A DNA stretch of 64,000 bases from Piper betle (GCA_033002965.1 JAURVB010013882.1:379501-443500); one strand, 5' to 3'; counted from the first letter of the stretch, positions 23,817 through 35,064 are shown. Notes: generated from the sequence alone by a model not told the origin. Numbers and translations are program-made.

Positions 23817-25153
23817 CCTCGTAAACCAAATGTGGATGAAATACTGAAGGGATATCAGGAGTTCATGGGGAAGAAGCATCCGTAAGATTTCTCATGATTG
23901 AAATTTCTTCAATTGTAGCCTTTTCTCGATTCACTAAGTTTGTGGATATCTTACTTGTTTCAATTACGTTAAGGTAGTCTCATACCTCAAACTATTATTT
24001 TAATTATTTAATTAAATTTAGTCCTGGAAATTGGTTGGTTTTTGTTATGTTGTTTTCGTTATTTTATAGAATAACTGAAGGAGTAAAGGAGATGTCACAA
24101 GGACTTCATGATTACTTCAACAAGGCGTTGCCTGGTAGGCTTTTATACAGAAATGAGCGTCAACAATATGAGGAAACAGTCAAAGATAACGTATCTCCTT
24201 CAACTGTGTATGGTGCCGATCATCTTCTGCGATTGTTTGGTATGATGGCATCCCGCTTTTCAACTACTAAGCTTACTTGAATAATATATGTCAGTCTGCT
24301 TTCTGCAAAATAACTTTTTTCCTGTGATACCATCCATGGGATTGGAGAATGGAGCATAGCAGGTAACTGCCCTGATCATTCAGGAATATTAAAGAGTAAT
24401 AGCAGGAATACAAGTTATATATTAGGTTATATGTCTCTAGATAGACAGCTCCAAGCCATTTTAGTTTTAAGCCCTGATAAAAGAGAAAGGATGGCGTCAG
24501 GAAAGGTTGTGGGCTATCACAACTTTACAATTTATTTTCATATATGGATCCTAAACCATGTCTCACGTCCTAATTGTTTGAAATTTAGGTGGAAGAAAAT
24601 GTAGGATTTATAATGAAGTACTTTTCTTTATTCGCAGTTCAACTACCAGAATTTTTGACTTGCGTTAACATGAAAGAGGAAGCTTTGACACGGTTGCAGC
24701 AGAGTTTACATGATCTCCTAAAGTAACACATTTTTTCTGTTTTATCACGTGAAATAGTATACTGCACTTTGCATTTTCTGTGGATGGTTTCATACGCTTC
24801 CATACACTAAAGGTATTGGATATCTTTTTCCTCTGAATGGTGCTTACTTGTTATATATATTGGAAATTCCTGAATTTGGTGGTAATAAAAACTTCAACAT
24901 TTACTTACACGTCAAAATTGGTCTGTTGCTTTTGCTCGTCTTTACTATTTATTCATTAAACGAACATTCTAAGTCATCTGTCTTTTATATTATCTTTGTC
25001 ATCTTTTAAACTATCTACTGATATCATTTGAACTGATGTTGCTTCGTTTGTGATTAAAATCTTTGTAGGTACCTGCAGAAAAATGAGCAGTTTTTTCTTT
25101 CGCATATGTCTAAATACATAATAAAGGGAGGTGATAAAGGGCAAAGTAGTTGA

Positions 25154-25734
25154 GGTAATAGCTAGGTACGTTTTCTTCTTTTATAAACAAAGCAGCTTGC
25201 TAATTATGGTGCATTTTCTGGCATTATTTTAGATCACTGGTGATCAAAGTCAGTTTGTATTTCAACTTTTACGTAGATTTTTTTGGCAAGAAAATTTTTG
25301 GGTAGGTTAAAGCGTAGCATATATTTTCACTTGTTCCTAGCGTATGGTTCAAATAGGATCCATCTGAGAAAATAAAGTATTCGAGTTCTTTCTCTGGACA
25401 TTGACATTTTTTTGTCTAACCTACTGGAAAAAACTACTTAAAGGTGATGGCGAGAAATAGTTTTTTTTCATGTTGTGCCCAAAGTTAAGAATAGATCGAG
25501 AAAATTTTTTTCACAAGGTAGTAGGTGCTGGTGGCTGATATGCCCTTGTTTACAATGATCGAACCAGACATTGAATAACTTGTAATTTCTGAGGCAACCA
25601 TTATAAAATTCAACTTCTAGCATGAGTAAAACTTATTATATGATCGAACCTCGTTTCTGCCGTTTCTAGGTATAGAAAGGTGATGGAAAGTTAAACTGCA
25701 TTTTGGCTGCATTATTACATTATAATTACGTATT
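25154..25734. other. MRG 3' flank
   Basis: Likely 3' UTR and downstream DNA of the MRG gene. No further exon is recognised before the Copia insertion. Confidence 0.5.
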
Positions 25735-27173
25735 TGTTGGGAAATAGACGCTTCAGCGGAAACAACCCAGAAAATATTTCCCCTCAAGATGAAATGAAAA
25801 CAAATATAAATCCCCTCAAGATGAAATGAAAACAAATATAAAATGAATAGTTCTTCTTTTTCAAAAATTCTAGCCCCTTTTCACTCATGTGTCCCAACCT
25901 TCTATGCCACAAATCAGCTGTGAGAGTAGTAGAGGTAACATTAACCTCCCGTAAACCGGACTAGATGTAGTCCTATAAAGACCACCATACTTCTTCCCTT
26001 TAGCAACCACTAGAGAACCTTTCACCAATTTCCATAAGCCACATGAAAATTGTGAAACATAGCCCTCATCATCTAGCACACCTGTTGACATCAAATTCAA
26101 TCTTAAATCAGGAATATGACGTACATTTTTCAAAACAATTTTGCAACCAGAATTGGTCACAATATGCACATCACCATGACCAACAATTTTAGACGTCCCA
26201 TTGTTGCCTCTCTCACCCCACCACTTGTTGGGAAATATACTCCAGCGAAAACAAGCCAAAAATATTTCCCCTATTCGATGAAATGAATAGGAGCACCAAG
26301 ATAAATGGATGGAAACTTTTCTCCCAATTTAGAGAAAAGAAAACCAACCTACTCGATCAATTTTGATTAAGAAATCTCTTACAATCAAGTATCGAAATAA
26401 AATTTGAGAAAACTCTCCTAACCTAAATTAGATCATCTAACAAGATCTAAAAGATACAATTCTTGAGAAATTGAGAAAACTAACATACACCTCAAATGAA
26501 AAAATGGATCAATCACACACCCTGGATTACAACCCTACTTCAACTTGAGATGATGAAAAACTTCTCCAAACTCTCCCCTCGTGAGTGAAACCACTCCCCG
26601 TTATATGTGGAAAAACTCCACCCAATACATGTAGAAAATTCTACCAAAGTGTGAAAAACTTCACCCCAATAAAAGTAGAAACTCTACCTAAATGTGGAAA
26701 ACTCCACCCAAAAGAGTAACACTACTCCCAATTACAATCCACAGACAAAGGTAGAGAAAAGAAAAAGAAATTAACCACTGTTGATCTTGTCGAAGAACCC
26801 GAAGTCATATCTTCACCTCACAACAAACAATTTCACTTCCTTCTCCCACATACACTACCAATAGTAACCCTATCAGATCTATAATCCCTCAAGTCTCCCC
26901 TAAAGGAGAACACTCCATGGAACTTCCCCAAAGGGAAAGCACAACGAACACATACCTCTAATCACATATTTATAGACTAGAGATATGAATACCACTTAGA
27001 AGTGAAGAGCCAACTCTAAACACTACTTCTTGAACATTGGAATCCTCACTAATGAGTCTCTTCACGTATTCCACAAATTCTCATCGAATTCATCGTACCT
27101 CTTGGTTTATCTTCATGTCTTCACGACTTTCAATGTGACTGAACGTTTTCTCATGGGAGGGAATATCTCAACA
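25735..27173 (-). mobile_element. Collapsed Copia retrotransposon with both LTRs
   Basis: An LTR running from TGTTGGGAAATA at 26226 to ATATCTCAACA at 27173 (about 950 bp) is joined to a 0.35-kb internal piece. A second, heavily truncated copy of the LTR start (TGTTGGGAAATA) lies at 25735. The flanks are GTATT at 25730-25734 and GTATC at 27174-27178, a near-perfect 5-bp target duplication. On the minus strand the internal piece (about 26225-25870) encodes NNGTSKIVGHGDVHIVTNSG, then KIVLKNVRHIPDLRLNLMST and LVVAKGKKYGGLYRT, the stretch after the protease and before the integrase of Copia polyproteins. Gag, most of protease, integrase, reverse transcriptase and RNase H are missing, so the element is dead. 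It lies downstream of MRG and does not interrupt its coding region. Confidence 0.85.
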
Positions 27174-28189
27174 GTATCCTAGTCTGTTTGCTTCATTTCT
27201 TTCAGTTTTATCTCTCCACCATGACTAATTAGCTTCCTAGGCAAACAGCGAGAGCAAGCAAAATCAAATCTTGCTATTAGCTGTTGTTTGAATTGATTGA
27301 ACAATAATTTTTGGAGAAATTTTTTATGGAATGTTTTTATTTTTTTCAGGAGCTTGCAGAAAATTCTTTCATTGATATTCTTTTGCTTGGAATTCAAAGC
27401 AGGATAAAAGCTAATGAACCCATCGATGATGAGACTAGTGTAATTTGCTGGTCAAATCTTGATAATGCTTTTCTCTTTTGAAAATGTTGATATCTCGTCA
27501 TAGTTCATGTACTGTAAATAAGCATTTTGACCTTGGTAGCAAACAGTCGCCCAACGGAGAAAAGTGCAGTGACTTGCATTAAAAGAAACTTGTTTTGGTG
27601 AATCTGAAGTACTGCTTTCCATTTTCTGATTCCATAAGTAAACTCATATGGAGGTGAATATCTTCAAGGGACATTAAAAGACTCCACAATTGCTTACTGG
27701 GTGACCAGCAAATTCGCCAAGTTACACAAAATAAGTTCCCACTTCGTGGGTCGAATTTGTTTGTCGTCCAATCACTAATTTTTTTAAAATGTTTCAACTC
27801 ATATTTTTGCTTTATTCCATTAGAAAAAAGGCACTTTATACGTAAGAAGAAAATAATATTTTACAGTTTTGCAAAGTTGGAATAAATGAGTATTTTGTTG
27901 GGTGTTGATCCTAAATTAGAATTTATGAAATTATATGCAATAATTTTGATTTGGCTTATTGTTAGGATATGTTTTATTTAATAGGCATTAATATTTAGTT
28001 GGGAGACACGTTGCAAGTTGCGATTGGTTCTTATTATATAAATGAATCAACTGGACATTAATTAATTTTAGATTGGTATTAATTTTAATTGTTATTTAGA
28101 GGGATGGCAGAGAAATGGCTATACTTAACAATAAAGGAAATTAATAAATTTTAACTTTCCTGTTTGCAAATTTTAACAGAGCCGCATAT
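27174..28189. other. Spacer between the Copia element and the second MRG copy
   Basis: One possible exon-like piece after a CAG near 27350 would read ELAENSFIDILLLGIQSRI, but I do not recognise it and find no partner exons. The rest is AT-rich. Confidence 0.35.
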
Positions 28190-29003
28190 GTCAAGTGATA
28201 TTATATATCTTCTAATAATACACCAAATGCAATTTTTGACCCCAATGTTTCAGATGTGACCGAACGCAATCGGCAAGCGGACCCGGGGTTGGATCCGATC
28301 TGACACTAATCGGGTCATTTCAATATTCAAACCGCGATTTTCCCGGGAAACTTGGGTAAGAAAAGAAAGTTGGCGATCAGCTCCGAACCGGCGGAGGAGA
28401 AGGAGCAGGAAGGTCGGAAGGAGAAGGCAAGGTGCGATGGCCGGAAGCGGCGCCGCCTGCGACGAAGAGGGTGCTCCGGAGGATGGCGAGGGTTCGGAGT
28501 CGCCGTCCCTGCGCGAGTTCTCCGTGGGCGACCAAGTGCTGGCGGAGCAAGGCGGCCTAATCTACGAGGCCAAGGTTTGCACGGTTTCCGCTTTTCTTGC
28601 TTATTTCCGCCGCTTGTTGAAAATCTGGTTGATACAGATTACTTTGGAATCAATTTCTTGCGATCTGTTCATCGTCAGTAAAATTTGCGCTTCATTCACG
28701 AAATCGAAATTTGTGGTTGCGTGCTTGGGGGATTAGGGTTTTGTAGAAGTGCAGGGATGTATGTCACTTGTTTCAAGATATTTTATCGCGGTTTCAGGAT
28801 TTAGACCATAATTTCCTACTTCTTCCGCAAGAAATTGATCAGAACCTGATTGGATTGGATTGTTCTGTTTGGCACCTAATTGAACATGCACATTACATGA
28901 TGATCTTGGATTGACGCCCATGATGAGTTTGTGTGTTTATACCCATTTGGTAGCTAAAGTTTCCTTGTCAAGCACAACCAAAGAACCCTATGTTGTTTTT
29001 GTT
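28190..29003 (+). repeat. Duplicated MRG 5' segment, copy 2
   Basis: Direct repeat of 20735-21575, about 7.4 kb away. Homology stops near 29003, where the sequence passes abruptly into inverted VPS8 DNA. Confidence 0.8.
28437..28574 (+). pseudogene. Partial second MRG copy: intact exon 1 only
   Basis: Exon 1 has 46 in-frame codons starting MAGSGAACDEEGAPEDGEGS and ending FSVGDQVLAEQGGLIYEAK, the beginning of the chromodomain, then a GT donor at 28575. It is one base longer than exon 1 of the copy at 21009, which restores the frame. Upstream sequence homologous to that of copy 1 is present, so a promoter may still exist. No later MRG exons follow: intron 1 is cut off at about 29003 by VPS8-derived DNA. 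It cannot make a complete MRG protein. Confidence 0.85.
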
Positions 29004-29013
29004 ACCTATTTAG

Positions 29014-29093
29014 TATCAAAGACTTGGCAGTATCCTGTGCAAGCAGCATCATAGTTATATAGAGTAAGATTTTTATGGAATGGAATTAAGTCA
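29014..29093. repeat. 80-bp inverted repeat, left arm (VPS8 intron/exon border)
   Basis: The reverse complement matches 30771-30850 at about 77 of 80 positions. The repeat contains the end of a VPS8 intron and the first codons of the next exon (DTAKSLI). This is the pattern expected when an inversion is repaired from staggered breaks. Confidence 0.92.
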
Positions 29094-30690
29094 GTTTATA
29101 CACATCATTATCAAGGAAACGTACCAAAGCCCTTCGTTCAAAGCTGTATATTCCCAACATTTCCAGAATGGTGAATTTGAAATCTCCAAATTCGTGGCTA
29201 TCGTTATCTGCAAGGAGCTTAGCCATTATTGCTGGAAGAGGCACATATCCAACCATTCCCTCAATGATTTCTCTGATGAACTGGAATAATATTCTCTGCA
29301 TGAGATGAGTGACTCTTTGAGACTTGGAAATTTTCCAGAGGTTACTTGATGTGTGGGTCTTATCTTCATCGTAGCTGGATCAATTATTGTTTTGCAGTTA
29401 TGCCTTCCTTTTAAAAGTCTTCTTTACAATTGTACAAATCTCTCAAAGGCTGACAAAATCTACATAGCAAACATCGGAACACCATTACCTTCATCTATAG
29501 AAGTTTGTGATGCAACAAATGCAATGTACCCAGGAAACATACATCACTGGGTTTTTATAATCACACTTGAAGTTGACTTAGAACTCTACATGTAGTAAAC
29601 ATCTACCTATTATGTAACTCATAAAAATGATCATAATTAAAGAGCCAAAACTTTATATCACCGCGCATCATGCACGTAAGCAACTGCTTCAATCAATAGA
29701 GGAAAGGACTTTCGTAAAAGAACATCTTATATACGTAGGAGCGGTTACAATACCTAAACTCGATGCATTGACTTATAAGCCGATACAAAGTTATGTCAAC
29801 CGTTCTGATTGACCTCACAGATTAGAGAAAACCCATCAAAATTTTTCTCTTTTATCTTCCAATGCATTACCAAAACACTAAAACCTGGACACTTGGGTGA
29901 GAAAAACTCTACAAAAAAGTTCAACTTAATGAATAATGAATCCAAGCTCCAATTCAATAAAATATGAGAGTGAAAAATCAAAGTTCCCAGCACCCTAAAC
30001 GTTACCCAAAGAAGAATACAGGCAGATGTCAGAACGAGTTGATCTCCTTTACCATGACTAGACTTCTCACCTCAAGACTATGTTCTGCCAACGCATCTGC
30101 TGCTTGAATAGGATTCTGGTGCAGAAGTTTTGGAAAGTGGCACAATTGTTCCAAAAAGAGTTCAATTTCACTCATCTTCCTATACATGTGTGGAACATCA
30201 TCGACATGCTTCCTTTCAAAACAAGAGGAATCTAATGTTCCAAATAAATGAGCTTCCACTAGTGTTTTCAAATAAAGAAACTGGCACTTTGGCATGGCCT
30301 GTAAACTGACGAGGATATGATTGCTGTGTTCACTCTAATGGTTAAGTACCACAAACAATGTACCTTCTCTGCAATCCCAAACACATTTACAAGTAAAAAA
30401 ACTTAATTATACTCACAAAAACGTACAAAATGCAATCTGCACAATCGAGATATTGACCTGCTCAGTCGGAAAGCGATCTTTAACAGCCGAACGGAACTCA
30501 AATAACTCGCTTCCCCTTATCTGCAACAGTTTTCCATTTATAAATGTGAAGGCATGGATGGGTTCATTTGTGACTTCCATATTGCCTTCTAAGGCATTTG
30601 ATATATTCACCTCTTGTTTCGTAAATCAAGCCACAAACCTGACAGTGATCACGGTTACAAAACATTAATAGCAGAAAGAACTTGAAGCTA
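29014..30690 (-). pseudogene. VPS8: VPS8 (CORVET subunit) fragment, inverted segment
   Basis: On the minus strand, reading from 30690 downward, the translated pieces follow plant VPS8: QVCGLIYETRGEYIKC, then NEPIHAFTFINGKLLQIRGS and ELFEFRSAVKDRFPTEQV (about 30600-30450), FLYLKTLVEAHLFGTLD and EIELFLEQLCHFPKLLHQNP (30300-30100), and REIIEGMVGYVPLPAIMAKL plus FGDFKFTILEMLGIYSFERR (29290-29100). VPS8 is a subunit of the endosomal CORVET tether. The expected N-terminal beta-propeller is absent, exons carry stops and shifts (for example after YGSHK near 30578), and the 3' continuation lies on the opposite strand from 30771. I infer an inverted, decayed gene fragment. Confidence 0.85.
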
Positions 30691-30770
30691 TCACTTAAAT
30701 ATTCTAACCAGAGGCATAAATATGCTGCATATAAAGGAACTCATGTCCTTAGTGCAAACCACCTCTAAAA

Positions 30771-30850
30771 TGACTTAATTCCATTCCATAAAAATCTTAC
30801 TCTATACATCTATGATGCTGCTAGCACAGGATACTGCCAAGTCTTTGATA
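30771..30850. repeat. 80-bp inverted repeat, right arm
   Basis: Partner of 29014-29093. Here the exon continues uninterrupted past the repeat (DTAKSLIEDDTYYAMSLLKK), so this arm is the original position of the exon and the other arm is its truncated duplicate. Confidence 0.92.
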
Positions 30851-31520
30851 GAGGACGATACTTACTATGCCATGAGCTTACTCAAGAAAGGAGCATTCCA
30901 TTCCTATTTGCCGCAGGACGTAATATGTTGTGTGTGTCATTCCTCCCTCATGAAAGATTCTAGTACATCCAGTTGTGGCCATGCTACACCGCGAACTGTG
31001 GATTTGGAAATGGAGCATTAGGTCTAGAGTTCAATGCAGGATGCCCTCTTTGTACACCCAAGAAAAATAAGTTAAGAAATGAAAAGGTTTTGCTGGATGG
31101 GTTGATTGAGAGTCATGTATCAAGAGATTGGTCAGCAAACACACAAGAAGTGTGCTACATAATGTACATGAATTTGATATGGGTGAGAAGCCATATGGGC
31201 TTCATCAAATGTCTCGGGTTAGTTATCTTCATTTTACTGTTGTATGTGATATATCTGAATTCCACTCTATTCGTCATAAAGAAATCATTTAAAAAATATT
31301 GTGCTTCTGGCTTCTCCCCTCTACAGTTTGAGATTTTGAACAATCTTGGGCAAGCCGAAAGAACTTCGCAAATGGAGACAATACCACCGTTAAGGCTTGC
31401 ACCCCCAGCAAGAGAAAGCAGCGACTAATGGAAAACTTGAGCCACCCAGTTGGATAAAAACAGCTAGAGACTCTCGAGAACAAAAGCATCGGCATTTTGT
31501 TTCCTGAGGAAAGAAAATTT
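30771..31520 (+). pseudogene. VPS8: VPS8 fragment, C-terminal RING-like part in original orientation
   Basis: After an intron end at about 30829 the exon encodes DTAKSLIEDDTYYAMSLLKK, then GAFHSYLPQDVICCVCHSSL and STSSCGHATP, followed by a stop at 31018-31020. In another frame it goes on GCPLCTPKKNKLRNEKVLLD. A later exon (about 31324-31426) gives FEILNNLGQAERTSQMETIP and PLRLAPPA, the conserved VPS8 tail. The zinc-binding part of VPS8 normally has CxxC...CGHxxHxxC...CPxC. Here the frame breaks right after CGHAT, removing the second His and the following Cys. With the missing 5' exons this confirms a dead fragment. Confidence 0.85.
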
Positions 31521-33739
31521 TTAGCGAGTGAATTTAACAAAAAAACGGTAAATAAAAGATCATGTTAATTTTTGAGCAAGCCGCGTGTGCATTGACCAAA
31601 CATCTTTGGCAATTTTGCATTACTTTTCTCTTTCCTGGTTTTATAGGCTTTGTCGTTCATTCAAACAATTACGCTTCTGGTATATGTTGTATGCTGGTTA
31701 TCCAAACCTGATGTACTGACCTGTGTTCATGCAACCTTTGCCGATGGTGAGCGGAGAAGAAGATGACAGGTGTGTTCAGACAATTATCTGGGCAAATCGT
31801 CACATGTTATGACAGAAATACCAGCTGCTTGCATATATGGTCTGCTTCATTCATTCCTTTTGGACAAAAAAGTAGGCGTCTTTCACGTAAAAGGTGATGA
31901 AAGAACTTATCAGCAAAATTCAGCCGCCAAGTTAATTGGTATGGCCAGAATGGTGCTTTTCTGACACCATCTTGCCGACTCTGCGGCCAACAGCGATTCT
32001 AAAATGATCACTTTTTTGTGATGAGCGTTATTGTTGAAGGACTCCGTATTTGACAAGGGATTCGCTATTTTTTACGAGACGTGTTTATATCCACGATAGA
32101 GAGGCATCAGTCAATTGAGATGTCCGGTCCAATGCATATCACATAATTCCGTTTTGAAATTAGTAATTACAGGATTTTTTTTACATGTACAGATCGATCA
32201 ATCAACGTTGCTATATGTGAATTGTTACAGTTGTACAGATATGGAAAGAAAAGTCTCGTAGACATTTGAGAAGCAAGCGATGAATCAAGAAATTATATCT
32301 ATGAATGCCCTCCGGAGTTTCAACAGCCTCATTTTTGGAACGCAAAGCAAATAATGCTCAGCACTTCTTCATTTTGGAAATGATGGAACAAAAACAGGTT
32401 CGTCATCTGCTTCAATTGCCTAAGACAAGTTGGAAGAAAAACTGGTTTAAATGCAACTAAGGCTCGCCTCTTTGGAATGGGGCACACAGGGGGGAATGGC
32501 GGTGGGAGGGGGACGAGGGTGGGGGCAGCCGGGGGGATAGGGCGGGGCCGGGGAGTGAGGGGCTCGGCATGGGGCGCCGAGGAGGGGGGATGGGGCAGGG
32601 GTGTGGGGGAGGGGTTGATTAGACGGGGTTGGGGCACAACAAGGTGTGTCAGGGGGTGAAGGAGGGCAGCATATGAGTGATTGGAGAGAGAAAATCGGGT
32701 GAAGAGATGATGGGTGATATTTTCGTAATTAAAAATTAATTCGACTCTGACTCGAATAAAAAATAATAATAACTTCAAATAATTTTAAAAAATCTAAAAA
32801 AATACGAAAAAATACTATAAAATATAATACACATTATAAGATCGAAATAATATATTCTTTAATTAATAACTCATCAAGTTTAGTCGATTTAAATAAATTA
32901 ATTTTTATTTAATTTTTTATCAATCAGTCCGATTCAATTATACTCTCCCGATTTAATTCAACATCCGATTTCAATCTTTGAAACTATGGATAAACTTTTT
33001 CTACTTCAAGAATGGGCCCTCTAAGTTGGTCAAAGAGTCATACAGAAAACAAGGAGTGGTTGGAGAGCTTTTTGGCAAGTTCACTCCATGTAATGTTTCA
33101 AAGCAGTCCGACAGGATAAGTGCCCCTTTGCCTTGATTCTTAAGTCCCATAATTTTTAGCTCATATGTGTAATATACACATGCAACTTTTCCATTTGAAA
33201 GGAGTTAGTCTTTTAAGCATTTTACCAACTCTGATTCTGGTAGAAGTTAAGTTATGCCTTTGCACAAATCGAAGCATGGATTAAGACCAAGGACTTCTTA
33301 GTTCTGAATGTTAAGTCTTTCACTCTTCGCGAGCCGAAAGTCAGTGCAATGTTGGGCAATTTGAGAAGCAAAATTCAAACGACGAAGACAAACAACAGCA
33401 AGCAACATGTTTTTTAATGCCAGTTTGAATGCTTTTCTTAGGCACGGCTAGCCGACAGCCAGAAGTCGTTTAAAGATGCACTGTTTTTTCTGGCCTGAAA
33501 AGAATGGGAGAAAAAGAAAATGGCAACAAACAGTAAAGACCAGTGTAAAGTTTTTGGACCCCGAGTCCACAGTCTATAATTCATAATGTTGTAGCTCACC
33601 TTTTTCTACCACGCACACATGCCATTGCTTCCCGACCATAATCCTTCACCCTTCCAGTTTTGACCCATCTCCCCCAGCTCATATGTAAGTGTGGCATTCC
33701 TGGAGTCTATGTTTCTGCTCTGATTTCCTATGACAAGGC
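31521..33739. other. Intergenic DNA with a G-rich tract, no gene seen
   Basis: Apart from the G-rich tract listed separately, only short frames without family content. 32750-32960 is very AT-rich. Confidence 0.5.
32477..32662 (+). repeat. Strongly G-skewed tract with many G-runs
   Basis: About 185 bases on the plus strand consist of GGG/GGGG runs separated by 1-6 bases with very few C-runs. Such a tract can form several G-quadruplexes. It is not a simple tandem repeat, and no protein family is apparent in any frame. Confidence 0.8.
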
Positions 33740-34000
33740 ATGAATTTTGAAGGTTCGCTTCAAGTAACTCTCTGGAGGATGGTCATCGTTGGCTGCGTGT
33801 TCTTCTTTCTAGCTTCTGCAGAGAAAGAGGTAGAGGTAATGGATGTTTTTCATGGCTCCACGCAGGAGCTCCTGCTGCTGATCAGAGGAAGGAGATTGCT
33901 AATGCAGGGAAAAGCTGGGATCAACCACCCTGTCGTCGACTTCTTCATGTCCAGCAAAAGAGAAGTACCTGACACATTTGATCCACTTCACAACCGCTGA
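33740..34000 (+). CDS. CLE-like secreted signalling peptide precursor
   Basis: The intronless frame of 86 residues has the build of CLE precursors: a short N terminus, a hydrophobic signal segment (residues about 13-27, MVIVGCVFFFLASA), a variable middle, and at the very end SSKREVPDTFDPLHNR. The final twelve residues REVPDTFDPLHN fit the CLE pattern R-x-V-P-x-G-x-(D/N)-P-(L/I)-H-N at Arg1, Val3, Pro4, Asp8, Pro9, Leu10, His11 and Asn12. They differ at position 6 (Thr for the near-invariant Gly) and 7 (Phe). A basic KR pair precedes the motif. Mature CLE peptides act outside the cell on LRR receptor kinases in meristem and vascular control. The Gly change may weaken function, so this could be a divergent or ageing member. 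The neighbouring genes give no hint of role. Confidence 0.72.
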   Translation: MNFEGSLQVTLWRMVIVGCVFFFLASAEKEVEVMDVFHGSTQELLLLIRGRRLLMQGKAGINHPVVDFFMSSKREVPDTFDPLHNR

Positions 34001-35064
34001 CAACCACAACAATTTGCTTATGCTTCGCTTTCTGCTGAAAGAGTACTTGTTTACTGTTTTTTGCAAAGCATATATAGAACTAGATGGGACAAGGGAAACA
34101 GGTTTGTCGTATGGCAACTTCTTTATGGCAAAGAAGCTCGGAGATGAACAAGCTGCTGTCTTCTCTTCCACATTTGACATGGTGTTTGTTCAATACTTGT
34201 GAGGTTTTTCATTTTCTCTTTATGTGAAAGCCTGTACATTATTGAAGTGCTGTTGTTCATTATCTTGGGTATTGTACAGACTCCAAAGTATAAGATAGAA
34301 CATATACCAATGACCATCTGCTTCCCCAAGGATAGCAATTACTTGGGTTGTTCCCAATTCCTATATATTGATAAGTTCGTGGAAGCTAGCATGTTTAATC
34401 GGTTGTTAAAAATGATGCAGTGATAACGGATAACTGTTCTGCTTCTCCTCCATCCTGCTACACAGGCATGGACTGCGATTGTGCAGAATTTGCATGGGGA
34501 GATTCGTTTTTCTCTCTTTCCACGCGCAGGTCTTATCACAGGCTCATCCACTTTTCCGCAGTTCACTGCCAGTGTTTGTATAAAACGTGATGGAAACTGA
34601 TTGAGTGACAATGTGATGAATGATGTTTTCATCTTTTTAAGTAATGTCACACCTTGGAACAAAGCAATTAGGCCTTGATCCACTCAACTGCCCAGCTTTT
34701 GTTTTTTAAATGCTAACCGTTTTTATGCATTTGGTTAGAACTTAAAGGTTGGAATTTATCGTCGATTAATTATGCATGTAGATTTTAATTATACATAAAA
34801 AATGTTCACACTTATCGGTGTTAATATTTTTAAGAAAATTATTTACGTTAACAAATGAAATTATTTATGTATTAGCCAAACTAAATGTTCACCTTAACCA
34901 CACCCATGGCATTCAAGACAGATGTTGCTCGTCCTGCGACTCACACCGTCGTAGCACTGTTTCGATGGTTTAGGAAACTGAGTCGAATCGGACTCGGCGC
35001 GAAAAGGGCACATTCGTCACACTATTCCATTTCCCCTCCACCGTGGGAGCTCGCCGGAGAGGCA
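34001..35064. other. Spacer between CLE-like gene and REV1 relic
   Basis: No gene recognised. The 34690-34880 part is AT-rich. The 150 bases before 35065 are GC-rich, as expected of the former REV1 promoter and leader. Confidence 0.45.

Larger units (their letters stand above)
21009..25153 (+). pseudogene. MRG-family chromodomain protein (MORF4-related), exon 1 frameshifted
   Basis: Plant MRG1/MRG2-type proteins read H3K36 methylation and join histone acetyltransferase complexes. Exon 1 (21009-21145) should encode the start of the chromodomain. The final YEFSVGDQVLAEHGGLIYEA is open only in a frame shifted by one base from the ATG. Exon 2 (21950-22003) gives VNQIELKNKEWRYFVHYM, exon 3 (22153-22166) GWSTT and exon 4 (22363-22508) WDEWVDMTRLKKHTRLNVKK. 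A weakly conserved linker follows (exons near 22841-22923 and 23025-23090, borders uncertain), then 23436-23475 (GKGKKREHDSGSQ). The MRG domain is in 23589-23693 (PAKKLVKILFPSFLRKQLIN), 23805-23881 (LVKLPRKPNVDEILKGYQEF), 24070-24239 (ITEGVKEMSQGLHDYFNKAL, ADHLLRLF), 24637-24722 (QLPEFLTCVNMKEEALTRLQ) and 25069-25153 (YLQKNEQFFLSHMSKYI then stop). Apart from one missing base near 21069 the gene appears complete, so it is either a very young pseudogene, a sequence error, or starts downstream. The symbol is left blank because MRG1 and MRG2 cannot be separated here. Confidence 0.8.

Noticed and set aside
32477..32659. 60-codon Gly-rich protein
   Set aside because: It is the translation of a G-run tract with no signal peptide or conserved unit.
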